A stretch of DNA of 64,000 bases from Pyrenophora tritici-repentis (lineage: Eukaryota > Ascomycota > Dothideomycetes > Pleosporales > Pleosporaceae), in assembly GCF_003171515.1 (NCBI RefSeq), contig NC_089392.1:2976001-3040000 (forward strand). The letters are read 5' to 3'. The position numbers and the translations under genes were made by a program. Numbering within the stretch: the stretch's first letter is position 1; each line of letters starts with the position of its first letter. Positions 10,371-21,403 of this stretch are shown here, piece after piece. The notes below the pieces were generated by a model. The model searched no databases. It saw nothing but the letters and a program-made list of their open reading frames with translations, and was not told the DNA's origin.

Positions 10371-12680
10371 GGTCGCGGCCTAAGAGGTGCTATGGGAGGT
10401 GGGCAGGATTCCACGTAGGCGCCTGGTCTTTGTGGAAGCTGGTCCTCGTGCCTGCCTGCCCATCACAATCAGCTCCTTCCCCATCCCCTTCAACATCAGC
10501 ACACGCACTTTGTATTTTGCACTGCCTACCTACACATCTTCCTCGGGAGGTTCTGCTTAGGCATCACGCGCAATACGTGCCCGGATATGGCGTGCCGGTC
10601 GCAAACCAACCACGAATGAAGGGGCCCACCCACCCTCTTCAGCTTGATCGGCATCTGCGTATCTCCCCTCCGCAAAAATAGTGGAGCGCCGTAGATGAAC
10701 CGAGTCCCTGCGACGGGAACCCCAGGACGTTGAAAATCTTTCACGTTCACGTTCGTAGTGAAGGGGGCGGAAGCAGGGACCGGATGGGCGTGGCGCCGCC
10801 ATTGCAACGTCAGACACGTGTAGCAACATGTGCGCCGAGTCTTCTATCTGTGTAGTACCGAGGTCGCCCGCAGTTGAAACACTGGAACCACACCTGGGGA
10901 AAACGTGGAGACGTGGAGAATACTGGGTTGACAATCAGAGGTCGACTCTGTCCCCGGATCGCCACGCCGAACTCCTTTCATCCGTCTCTTTGCAATCAAA
11001 AGCAATCCACTCGGTTGCAACAAGGGCGCTCGATACATGCCATGGCACTACCTTCTCGGCACCATTATCGGATCACTGCTCCATGCAGCGCGGATTCCCG
11101 TCTTCCACGGGGTTGCGGCATGGGGAAGCGCCTCTCGCATATAACGCCTGACTTGAGTCGTTGCCAGGCGTATTCTCCCAAAGCGGTAGTGGTGTTGCAA
11201 GCACCCATATGCCTCAGTGCCTCTCTCACTATGGCAGTTTCATGGTCGTTTGCAGGCTGTGGGAAAGTAGGTGCAGTCGCAGATATTGTAAATACGTTAC
11301 ACCTACTCAACCTGGCGGCCTGGTCAGGCCCTGAGAGCTGAGCGCATACCTGCTGCCGCAGTCGATTCCATACCAGCTCGGTAAGTTGCGGTGTATCTCC
11401 ATGTACAGTTACGTCAAGCGTGAAGTGTTACAGGCTGTGACTCTTGTTGTGGATACTCCTTCTGCTGGCGACCCACTGCATGTACGCTGGATACTACATA
11501 TGGCTCATCGCATGCGCCTATTGTACTCGGGCAGCATGTGAAAAACAGTGACAAAAATAGTGCCCAGGCTATTACACATACAGGCAATTGCTGGGTGAGT
11601 ATGCTTTTTAAACGCAGCTGCTTGATGAAACGTGCCGGCTCCCAAATACGAGCGTCTTCGCCAAAAGGGTTGGCACGTCTGCCGAGATAGCCTATGTTTG
11701 AGCCTCAAGTTGCCTCATCCAGTTCCCGAAGCTTGGCGAGAACGACCGCCGACTTGTTCTCGCCGGCGACTAGGGACAATCGATCCGCGCTCATGCTAAA
11801 CTGCACACATCGGGTCATATTCAAGGTTACCCTCAAGGCTGCCCTGAGTCCCTGAGGCTCTTCATTTGCGGACAAGGCAAGCCGATGGTGATGACCACTC
11901 TTGAGGCGCAGCGGCCATATGCAAGCTAATCATCGCTGACATCATAGCGCCGAAGTTCCTCAAAATTCTGCAACACCGTTCCACACGAACATCATCAACC
12001 GCGGCCGTCTACCACATGGCGCGCATAGCACGGCAAGAATCCGAAACGGCCTGGTATGCACGAGGTCCTGAGCCGCGGCCGCATACCCACTGTTATGGCA
12101 ACCTGCCTGGGCGTGCTTATCGAGTGGCCATCGAGAAACATGCCACAATCTCGTGCTTGTTGAAAGCGCACGCTTAGGCACAGCCTACCGCTATCCAACT
12201 CCCATGTCGCAAGGCGGCGTCCCTTGCTCTGATTGTGACGGATGACGACATCGAACTACGCAATTCCATCCAACAGAATCCTGAGCGATAGGCGCTCTAC
12301 TCAGGGTCTTGCATTGGGACGTAGACGTGCAGAGTCTTGCCGCTAGAGTTGCCATCATATGGCTAAAGTGCATGTTAGCAAGAGATAGCCCTCGTTCCTT
12401 GAATATAAAATATCTCTGTATTCTTCGCAAAAACTTACTCATCCATCAATATACCCACCTCCGCATATCCACATACCCACATATCCACAGTTCTCTCCAC
12501 CTGATTGAGGGGTTTTCTGGAGAACCAAACTCTCTGCCGGGCTCGACTGCTATAAAGGCCATTAATCTTCCCACGTTTTCTACCTCCAAGCCCACAAAGC
12601 AACAGACTTGTCCACTTGCCACGAGTGAACACTGCTCAAACTCTTCGCTTTGCACTATCACTGTCCTATCAACTTTCACC
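10371..12680. other. Intergenic region between two divergent genes
   Basis: This 2.3 kb separates the start of the 749-aa gene (leftward) from the start of the HAD hydrolase gene (rightward) and should contain both promoters. A TATAAA stands at 12404-12409, about 270 bp before the HAD start codon. A CCACATA/CCACATC-type simple repeat occurs near 12460-12490. Only short unsupported open frames are present. Confidence 0.5.
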
Positions 12681-14067
12681 ATGTCGACAGCTTCTCTTGC
12701 AATCCCTTCCACAGGGAGTCGCTTCGTGCGTCGCCTCTCATCCACCGAAGCCACCCGCGAGAACATCAAGATGGGTCCAACCGTCGTCGTTCCCCCTCAA
12801 CATCTCATGGCCCCATCAAACGCAGCGGAAGTTGCCAGCGGCTTCGAGACGGCTAGACGTCATCTTGAGACCCCTGGATCACCTGGCTACACACCTCCCG
12901 AGACTTCAGTTACCGACAAATACGCATTTGCTTTCGGTAAGCTAGCGGAAACACTCTCTGACATGGCCCATTCTAATATGCCACAGATATCGACGGTGTC
13001 CTCATCCGAGGTGGTCGTCCAATCCCGGAAGCCATCGAGGCTATGAAGATACTCAACGGCGAGAACGAATATGGTATCCAAGTACCGTACATATTCGTAA
13101 CCAACGGTGGTGGCAAGACTGAAGCCGAGCGCTGCGTTCAGCTCAGCAAGCAGTTGGAGATGGAAGTCTCGCCGGGACAATTCATCTGCGGTCACACTCC
13201 CATGAGGGAGATGGCAGAAAAGTACAACACCGTTCTCGTCGTCGGTGGTGAGGGCGAGAAATGCCGTATTGTCGCCGAAGGTTACGGCTTCAAGGATGTG
13301 TAAGTTTACTTTGCCATGCGCTCGCACAGACAGACACTAACAATGTTCTTAGCGTCACTCCTGGAGACATCATCAAGGACAACCAGGACACTACGCCGTT
13401 CCGCAAACTTACAGAGGAGGAGTATAAGAACTCGCGAACCCGAAATTTTGCCGAGGTCGAAATTGAGGCCATCTTCGTCTTCGCCGACTCCCGCGATTGG
13501 GCTTCAGACCAACAGATCATTCTGGACCTGCTCATGTCAAAGAAGGGTCGTCTTGGCACTAGGTCAGCCAACTATGACGAGGGTCCACCAGTCTTCTTCT
13601 CACACAACGACGTCGTCTGGAGTGCTTCACACGACCTTACTCGCATTGGTATGGGTGCTCTCCGCGTCTCTCTCGAAGCTATGTTCAAGGCCGTCACCGG
13701 TCGCAACCTTGAGACAACCGCCTTTGGTAAACCTCAGATCGGCACCTTCCAATTCGCTACTCGTCTCCTCAAGGAGTGGCGCAAAGAAACTCATGGCATC
13801 GACGCGGCTCCTTCAACTGTCTACTTCGTTGGTGACACACCCGAGTCCGACATCAGGGGTACCAATGAGTACAACGAGCACACCAAGGACGCCAACTGGT
13901 ATTCGATCCTCGTCAAGACCGGTGTCTTCCAAGACGGCACCCAGCCCCGCTTCGAGCCCAAAGCTATTGTCAACACCGTTCTCGATGCTGTCAAGCATGG
14001 CATGGAGCGCGAGTACAAGAAGGCTCTCAAGGAGAGTATGATTGCCACTGGTGTGCTTGAGGACTAG
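12681..14067 (+). CDS. HAD-superfamily hydrolase, CECR5 / YKR070W type
   Basis: Exons 12681-12936, 12987-13299 and 13353-14067 give 427 residues; the introns are 50 and 53 nt, and the second has CACTAAC before its acceptor. The first intron is placed so that the HAD nucleophile motif is restored across the junction (AFAF|DIDGVLIRGG). Other HAD motifs are VTNGGG and the acidic GDTPESDI near residue 360. The basic, Ser/Arg-rich N-terminus (FVRRLSSTEATR) looks like a mitochondrial presequence, matching the known location of yeast and human relatives. The substrate of this family is not established. The ATG at 12681 is preferred because it follows TTTCACC; the same frame is open upstream to 12309, but that segment looks like leader. 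Exon phases all agree. Confidence 0.9.
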
Positions 14068-16479
14068 GCTGGCTGTTTTCGCTTCTTCGTTTCTTCTCTA
14101 GTTTCTTTTTGCATAGCACTGGCGCATGGGTAGTACCTCGTTTGATTTTCTTTCAAGTGCGGCGGTTGCTGCTGTAGATCATAGCTTCTACAAACGTAGA
14201 TACACTGCACACTTATGATATACCATACTGGCATTATATGCCACGTCATTTCAATCGATCGTATGACATCTCTCACAGCTCGCTCCCTATCACTGCAGTT
14301 GCTGCCCTCGTGCTTATCCATATGCCCCTATCGGCGGTATCAACCCCACGTGACAACCCTCCACAGCAACCTGACGTACCAGCGCCCTTGCACATAGCAA
14401 CGGCAAGTCGATCCGGCCATACTCTCCGGTTGCACCTGCCCCTCGATTCAACCGCTACCCCCGAGGTAAATACCGCAGAATGTCGATCTCCATTGCATTC
14501 GTGCATGCGCGTGACAACGGCCGCGTTACCCGGAACCTTCCATACAACACAACAGCACCAACACCAGCAACCCAGTTTCTTTCTACGCCGCAAAAAGCTT
14601 AATCGGGAACCAAAAGTGTCTGTCCAATCGGCCCGAGGTTTGCTGCTGCTTCAAATTCCGCCGGCTTCTCGTTGGCTCACGGCTCATGACGAGTTACCCA
14701 CCGCCATAGCCATCTCCCATTGTTCATCATCGACATCAGGCCACTTTTGTTGGTTGTGGGTTTATTGGTAGGTTTAGTTTCGAAATTTGCTTGCCGTGAA
14801 TATCCTCGCGGCAGATCAAGATTGCGCACTTGAACAAAGCGGACCAGGTAGGGAATAGTTTTAGGTGGGGTTGGTTTTTGTGAGCGTGAGTACTAGTGGT
14901 GGGGGATTCACGTCGTTGAACCTTTCCTATGCTGGACATAGCTACGTACAGTACAGTAGCGGACTAGACTAAACGAAACTAAACTACATGAGCAGTAGGC
15001 GCAGATGCGTGTTGGTCGGTTCCGCACGACATAAGCGGAAGTTTGTGCAAAAAGAAGGCCACGTTGTATCCCGGTTTACCTTATTCAGAGGCAAGCTTTG
15101 GAAAGTCCCATGTGAGTTTGTCTGTCTGTGTGGATCCTGATCAAAAGGCTAATGAAAGGACTGAAAATCTACGTTGTGTTGGTTGTTTCAGATGGATGTG
15201 AACCTGACAACGGTCAAGGTCGGCGGGACAACATACGTACGTAGATTACGACGATGCTAATGTTAATGATGACCATAGACGGGAAGAGATAGAATAAGCA
15301 AATTACGGGCATCGCAAATCGGGGACTCAGGACGGCAGGAGGGAAGGGGGGACGGGGATCCGTGCCGTAGGGCAAAGATTCCCAATCTTGCGGTCATGTA
15401 ATTGATCGTGCACGTCGCAAACATGTCGCTGATGTCTCGGACCCGGGAAGAACACAAGCCCGCTAGGTCGACTAGTTCCCAAAAAAAGACACTCGTCGCA
15501 CGTTAACCTTCGGCGCAGCGTCGCCATAGTTGAAACTCTTGACACGCCTTGTCAAACTACCTAGGTACTTTGAGACTTGGTGCACGAGTCGTCAGCCAAC
15601 CCTCTTCAGCTCCTCTATATTGCGATGCACGCGACAATTACTCCAAATGCGCGAGTCGGGGGCAGAAGAAGGGTGATGATCCGGGGTCAGGATTACGGGC
15701 TTCTCGTCATCACCAGGGTTTCTCCTCGGAAAATTTCTTCTCTCCAGCGCACAGACGGGGAATAACCCTGAGTTTCATTAGACTGGGTGGTATGTGCAAC
15801 GAGGATAGCTGGTCATACCTGAGGGTCCAAATTGACAGGTGCAAGGGCCCTGGACCCCGTCAATCCTGTCCATCTCTTTCCCGGCTCGTCGAGCGAGGTC
15901 GACTTCCGCTTCCCCGCTGTCGCGTTCGTGCTGTGGTGCGGCTTTAACCCAAACCGACTCCGTAATAAAGCCAAACTGGTTCTCCTTAGGAGCTTCCGGA
16001 CGCGCGAGGAGCTCCGGCTGGGCGCCACGATTGGGCCTTGTTGCATGCGCGTGAGAGGTTCACAGTAGTGAGGGCGTAGATAGTAATAGATGGGGTATCT
16101 GAAGCGCCCCAGAGGTCCACAATGGAGTGTAAGAAATATCTTCTATACAGACGTCTTACCTTGGCTGCTGCGCTTTCTCCTGAATGATTGTCGCGCACCA
16201 TGTGGGCTTCCTGGTCCTTGTCCGACAGTAGTTATTTCTTTCGCTTTTCGCTGACTACTCACCTGCACCTTGCCTATATAGCATACCTTGCTTTCTTAGC
16301 GTAGTCTAGCCTACAGGTGCCAAAAGAGGAATGAGGGCTAGACATGGTGTTGGGTTGTTGGAAAGATGAATAATTTTGTGAGACGCCATTCTGTATCCCA
16401 TAGACCTCTGAAACCACCTCAACCAGATATCCTCTGCTTGGCTGCCCCCTATATGTGCTACAAAGCACTGTATCTGAGC
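14068..16479. other. Gene-free stretch
   Basis: About 2.4 kb between the HAD gene and the tRNA-Asp gene. Frames are short, shadow each other on both strands and show no domain. CAA/CAC-rich simple sequence occurs around 14548-14570. No other tRNA-like B box was found in this stretch. Confidence 0.5.
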
Positions 16480-16487
16480 AAAAAAAA
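16480..16487 (-). terminator. RNA polymerase III terminator of the tRNA-Asp gene (T8)
   Basis: Eight consecutive T residues on the minus strand begin 15 nt past the 3' end of the tRNA-Asp gene. A run of four or more T is the standard pol III stop, so the tRNA gene appears to keep its own terminator. Confidence 0.8.
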
Positions 16488-16502
16488 GTCTGATACTGAG
16501 AG

Positions 16503-16638
16503 CTCCCAGACGGGGAATCTACAGCTGTTAGTAAGAAGAATCGAATGGAGAGTCTAGAACTGCACTTACCGAACCCCGGCCTCCGGCGTATCGTCCTGAG
16601 ATGACAAGCCGAAATACTGACCACTATACTATCTGGGA
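16503..16638 (-). tRNA. tRNA-Asp(GTC), interrupted by two introns
   Basis: The 136-nt gene yields a 72-nt cloverleaf after removal of two segments. Acceptor arms TCCCAGA and TCTGGGA pair over all seven positions, with G as discriminator. The D arm is the usual Asp GTATAGTGGTCAGTAT. The anticodon stem is TCGGC/GCCGG around loop TTGTCAC, anticodon GTC at 16603-16605. The T arm is CGGGG-TTCGATT-CCCCG. Segment 16589-16601 (13 nt) sits at the canonical 37/38 intron site, and its GACGA can pair with TTGTC of the anticodon loop, as in typical pre-tRNA introns. Segment 16519-16569 (51 nt) looks like a spliceosomal intron and lies in the T-loop. A T8 terminator follows. Whether the gene still makes functional tRNA cannot be told from sequence. 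Confidence 0.9.
16519..16569 (-). other. Spliceosomal-type intron inside the T-loop of tRNA-Asp
   Basis: Read on the minus strand, the segment begins GTAAGT and ends CTGTAG, with a perfect TACTAAC branch-point sequence 8 nt before the terminal TAG. Its 51 nt match the length of mRNA introns in this window (48-80 nt is common). Removing exactly this segment joins GGTTCG to ATTCC, recreating the invariant T-loop and the pol III B box. It is not at a site used by tRNA introns and has no bulge-helix-bulge partner that I can see. Confidence 0.88.
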
Positions 16639-16654
16639 TGTGGTTTCCTGTTTG

Positions 16655-16775
16655 ATGAAGTAGAGGAGCCACTATTAATATATAATGAAGTGAGAGAATA
16701 GAGACGCAGTTCGACATTGATGAAGTGAGGGAACGGAGACACGGTTGGACATTGATGAAGTGAGAATGGAATATA
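16655..16775. repeat. 35-bp tandem repeat next to tRNA-Asp
   Basis: Units beginning ATGAAGTGAG start at 16685, 16720 and 16755, an exact 35-bp period. The first two are full length and differ at a few positions (GAGACGCAGTTCGACATTG against GAGACACGGTTGGACATTG); the third is partial. A related ATGAAGTAGAGGAG starts at 16655. The array begins only 17 bp upstream of the tRNA 5' end. It has no spacers and is not CRISPR-like. Confidence 0.8.
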
Positions 16776-16921
16776 TTGATATATATGTTATTACAAGGTG
16801 ATAGATAAATACTATTAGTGGGCCGTTGAAGTCTACTTTAATAGCCTGTTACAAACGCCGATATCGATATGTTGACAGACTTGCTGAATGGCCATATGGT
16901 CGATTGCTTGAGACCATGAAT

Positions 16922-18931
16922 CTATGAACTGGTCTCCCATTCAGAGGTCTGGTTGTACGCATCTAAACTGTAGAACCAATCTAGCTTCTTGTATATCGCT
17001 TCCTCCGTATAGTCTTCTGGGTTGGCATCTTTAGGTCGGAATCGCGGCTCCATGGGGTCAATGAAGATTGTCGAATTGTCGTATCCCCACTTCTCCAATT
17101 GCGTAACGTTGAAGGCCACCAACATGCTTTTTTCTTGTTAGCATTAGAATTGAAGAGACAATATGGAAGCTTACTCATGGTCTTCGTGGATGAGGTTGTG
17201 ACAATGAAACATGTATACACCTTTCCATGGCGCATATCTTGCCACAACCCTGACAACCTCACCCGGAGCGATCCAAATCACGTCCTTCATTCCCGCTGCC
17301 TCATATGGCAACACCACATTCCTGCCACCCTCGCGAGACAAGACCTGGAAGTCAACAAGATGAATATGAACAGGATGGGATGCATTGCCCCCTCCGTGTC
17401 TGAGTTCCCAGATCTCATCCTCGCCTAGGGTCGGCCTTGTCAGGATACGGTTCTCGATATCCGCCCAGCCCACGCCGTTGATGACCCAATCGCCATCAAT
17501 ACGTGAGAACGTAAAGTTCTTGGTGACAGCCGTTTCCGGTGCGGGCGGAATGTACCGGAGGTTTTCTGGTATTTTACCATTGTTGGTGCAGTCGGTCATT
17601 TGGTCGCCAACGATAAAGCGCATGATACGATCCGTTGCCGCGTAGTCGAGGTTTCCGGTCATACCGCACTCGTTAAGCATGGTGATATTCTTGCCCGCAT
17701 AGCTGGCAAAGTCGACAATGATCTCGTAACGCTCACCATTGGCGATCCCAATGTGATTTGTGTTGACTGGGTGGGAGAAAAGACCTCCGTCGGATGCGAT
17801 GACATCAAAACCGATAGTCTTGTTGTACTCGTCTTCTTGGAGGGACAGATCGAAAGCTTTTGATGTTAGCAAAATGATCTTCACTACAATGGTACGGCAG
17901 AGCATACATCGACTAACGGCACCGTTGAGCAGACGGAAGCGATACTTGCGTGGCTCGACGTTCAAGAAAGGCCAAGGCTGACCGTTGCTATCTGAGAGTT
18001 AGTCGTAGAATTGGAAGTGCTATAAGGTTTGCTTACACTTGGAGAACATCACCCCAGAGACCAGTGTGGTTGTGCTCTTCGTCTACGAGAGAGCCATCGG
18101 TGGCATATTGCTTCGCGCTCAAGGACAATGGTATATCGTAATCGCCAGCTGGAAGGTTAAGGGCTTGCTCCTCCTCGTCGGTTAAGATATAGAACCCCTC
18201 AAGGCCCCTGTATACATTTGTGGCAGTCTGATACTCGGTGTGGTCCTGAAAAACCGTCAACGGATGCTCAAATAGGGTACCTAGATACAATCGGGTGCTA
18301 GGGGATGACTAACATGATACCAGATTGTCCGGGCATTCTGCGCGTTGGGATAGTAGTAATCTTTGTACTGGCCGGGTAAAGCATAGTCCGCGGCCCAACC
18401 GTCGAAAGGAGCACGGTTGTACTGGCCGTGGACATGGACTGAAGAGTTTGTTGGGCTGTTATTGGTGAATCGTACCACAGCCTCTACAGGATGAGGTCAG
18501 CGCTGACTTGCAGGGGCGAATCATCTCAGGCTTACGTCGGCCTTTTTGCATCATAAACGTCGGTCCAGGTTGTATGCCATCATATGTGTATAGGGTAGTA
18601 GCAGGGAGATCAGGATACACCTGCTTTTCGATAGCCGTGACTTCGACCTCGTAGTAGTCGATGACGGCACCAGTTTCATTGTTTGTGTAAGTACTATTTC
18701 TTGTTAGAGATGAAACGAGCTGCCTTACGTCAGTTTCACTACTCACAATTTCGGTTCTTTCACGGGAGGTATAGGCAAAGGATGATCAAACATCCACTTA
18801 TATTCCGGGCTTTTCCATTTAGTTGTTTCGTTATTTGGAGGGAGTGTGTCTGGTGGGTAAGGAGCGGCATGTGAGCTTATTACTAAACAGCTAAGCAAAG
18901 CAAGTAAATGAGTGACTGTTGAAGGGAACAT
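16922..18931 (-). CDS. Multicopper oxidase, bilirubin-oxidase-like, secreted
   Basis: Seven exons (18747-18931, 18536-18693, 18314-18483, 18037-18245, 17908-17987, 17175-17856, 16922-17126) give 562 residues with all phases consistent. The N-terminus is a signal peptide ending near SSHA. All four copper-ligand motifs are present: HVHG (H131, H133), WYHDH (H171, H173), HPVHIH (H428, H431, H433) and HCHNLIHED (H485, C486, H487, H491). The HCHNLIHEDHDM form is typical of the fungal bilirubin-oxidase group rather than classical ascomycete laccases, which usually carry a C-terminal DSGL-type plug that is absent here. It should oxidise phenolic or tetrapyrrole-like substrates outside the cell with O2 reduced to water. 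The substrate is unknown. The donor of intron 3 is the less common GTTAGT. Confidence 0.92.
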
Positions 18932-20381
18932 GTTGAGATGGTATGCCTTTCAGACTGAGGGCATCATCAAGGCATTTCCAAGGCTATAAGAGAAGTTGGA
19001 GCAAGACATTGTGTGGAGCCACGCCTATTGATCGGTAACGACATAAGATATCGAAGCCGATCATTCAAAAGACACAGCCAGCTGCAGGGCACGCGAGTGT
19101 GGCAGAGTGAGGATAAAAAGCAGGGGCGCTTGTGGCTTGCTCGAAGATGTTCGGATGTGGTGCTTCCGCTCATAGAACCGGGTCCGTAATCTCGGGTGAG
19201 TACCTCTGAAGTGGACAAAACTACATCTTACGGGAGGCTCATCTGAAACCAATGAAGCTAAGTAAAAAAGGAACGCAAGGGGACATGCGCCATTGATTTC
19301 ATATAATAGGGGTTACGAGCAGGTACGCCGATAATATAGAATATAGTGAGACCATCTATACATGACTAGGTGGAGAGCGTGTGATGGAGGGTTAACAGCT
19401 GTCGTGGCTGAAAGCGTGATGACGCCTCCCCCCACTAAAGGCATCGTCTAAGCCTAGACAGGATGCGCTAGCACAGCCTCCGGCCACGCTCCTTGCTTCT
19501 CGACGGTCTTTCTCGTCGAAACCACTCCACGTATACATGATCCAGATTGCCACCACTTTTCTAGATACACACCATAGAGCCTTTAAGCATGCCGCCGACT
19601 GTTTGCGTCGCCGACCTGTTCCCTCAACAGTACAACTCTAGATGTAGTGGTGAAAGAAGACGCAACACTTGCTTTCTGCATGCTTTTCTTTGCGGATTTG
19701 CTTAGTACCCACCACGAAGTTTTCGATATCAGAAAAAATGAATATAATTAGCAACTCTACGAAAAGCCTTCTTGCGCCTCTAGTCAGCCATGCACAAGGT
19801 GATTGCCAGACATCGGTATCCCTTGCCGACGCGTGGTTGCTACGCCTGGTGCTACGGCCTCGGATACCACGTTTTGTGCGGGCGCACAACATGCTGTGTA
19901 CACAGGATCTGCGCGATTCCCACTTTATCTGATGCAGTTTGATAGAGAAGCTATAAATTGTCATGGGATTTGATATCGTTAATCGGTAAATATGTAGATG
20001 TCGGTCGGCCAGTGAAGACTGCCAAAAGTTTCGGCTCGGCTCGGGGTATTTGCACACTCTGTTCGACTGACCACACTATCGATCTATGCGGTGTCACTTT
20101 GGAATATGGAAATGCATAGAAAATCAAATCGCCGGCCCAAGTATCGAATCACGACAAGGAGCTTGTAAAGCTTGCCGACTGGCTCATCAAGGTAGTGCAA
20201 CTCCCCAGCATTGTCTCGAGCAGCTGCCACGGGACGCGGATCTCAACGCATGTGTCACCTGTATTAGAGCTTCCACGCATTGCAAAGGCTTTTCCACGAT
20301 TAATCAAATTTGAGACGATCAGAGCCACTATGGAAGTCCTGCACTAGCAATCTCTAAAGCAGTGCTGTAGTTTCGATCTAG
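18932..20381. other. Gene-free stretch
   Basis: About 1.45 kb upstream of the multicopper oxidase start and downstream of the small 173-aa gene. It should hold the oxidase promoter. Small frames are present on both strands, but none has a domain or a convincing start. No repeat or RNA gene was seen. Confidence 0.5.
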
Positions 20382-20903
20382 CTATACATCCGACTGTTCA
20401 CCAGGCTCATCTACTTCTGGTACCCCAGACTCGTTCGCCCCTGGTCTGCTAGACTCATCTGTCTCTGAGGTGTTAAAGCCAGCATTTTCAAGAGCCTGAC
20501 CGACTTCCTCTTTCCAATCGGAAATCAGTTCATCAACTCCTTTCTGTTTATCTCCCAAAAACTTCTCACGTTGCTCCCAAGGTCGATCCGAGAATTCAGT
20601 CCAACCTGTCTCAAGATTCCCTTGGAAAGAACCCAGCTCCACACCTTTTGTAGAGCAGTTGTTCAGTAGTCCGGTTAGGATGGTTTCGTTCTCAGATATT
20701 TCCTGTAGTAAAGGAGCTGCCGCTGAGGTATTTTGTATTTGCTCTTTCCAACGGTCGCATGCGAGCATCCAGCCTTGAAGCATACCAATGGACCTGCCGA
20801 TATGGATCCGCATGTTGACTATGTCATGCTGTACATCGAAATATTCTCGGTCTTGGCGTATTCGGCGGGTGCGTTCCGATAACTGAGCTAAAGTAGACAA
20901 CAT
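20382..20903 (-). CDS. Hypothetical protein, 173 aa, acidic C-terminus
   Basis: A single frame of 174 codons. I do not recognise the family. The first 60 residues are helical and charged (SERTRRIRQDREYFDVQHD, then GRSIGMLQGWM) and could form a coiled coil. The C-terminal third is acidic with Ser/Glu/Pro runs (DESSRPGANESGVPEVDEPG). There is no signal peptide or membrane segment. Sequence around it is AT-richer and lacks other long frames, which favours a real gene, but there is no homology evidence. Confidence 0.5.
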   Translation of the reverse strand: MLSTLAQLSERTRRIRQDREYFDVQHDIVNMRIHIGRSIGMLQGWMLACDRWKEQIQNTSAAAPLLQEISENETILTGLLNNCSTKGVELGSFQGNLETGWTEFSDRPWEQREKFLGDKQKGVDELISDWKEEVGQALENAGFNTSETDESSRPGANESGVPEVDEPGEQSDV

Positions 20904-21403
20904 GATTCAAGAGTATGATGAGAGAGGAGAGTGAAAATGTTTGGATATGATGCGTATTAATATATGCGGATATTATTGATTGTTGTTTGCTACTTGCTGT
21001 CATGGGCACAGATGTTCAGATTTGGTCTGAGGTCATCTGCTTATTGTCAGTATGGAGTCTTCGTTCCCCGTCGTTTGCTTTGTCATATACCTCCAGGATG
21101 AAATTCATCAGCTTACCACTGTTCATCTTAGTTTGAATTGAGACAGGGTATGGCATTTCTCTCGAGATTTTGTTCTTTGAATCAAGTTCATTTAATTATA
21201 TCAATATGTACTATCGTTACTCTATGTGATAGATTGGTAGCAATCTGAAGGTTGTTAGGGCGAAGCCTGAAGCGTGGTGAAATGGTGGTAGTGAGAAGGC
21301 CGAGGTAGTGGTTTCGCGCTAAGTTAGATCGGCCAAAAGTTGGCGGCGCGTCATCTCTGCTCACATTTCCAACCCTTTGCGCCTCTGCTCAACACGACTC
21401 GAC
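20904..21403. other. Divergent promoter region
   Basis: Five hundred bases between the leftward 173-aa gene and the rightward U-box cyclophilin gene. It is AT-rich near 20930-21230. I see no gene and no clear regulatory motif. Confidence 0.5.

Noticed and set aside
12309..12680. In-frame upstream extension of the HAD hydrolase frame
   Set aside because: The 124 codons before 12681 have no conserved or targeting-like sequence, contain a TATAAA and simple repeats, and the ATG at 12681 has a good context and a plausible mitochondrial presequence.
16655..16775. CRISPR-like regularly spaced repeat
   Set aside because: Units are directly adjacent with no spacers, and the genome is eukaryotic.
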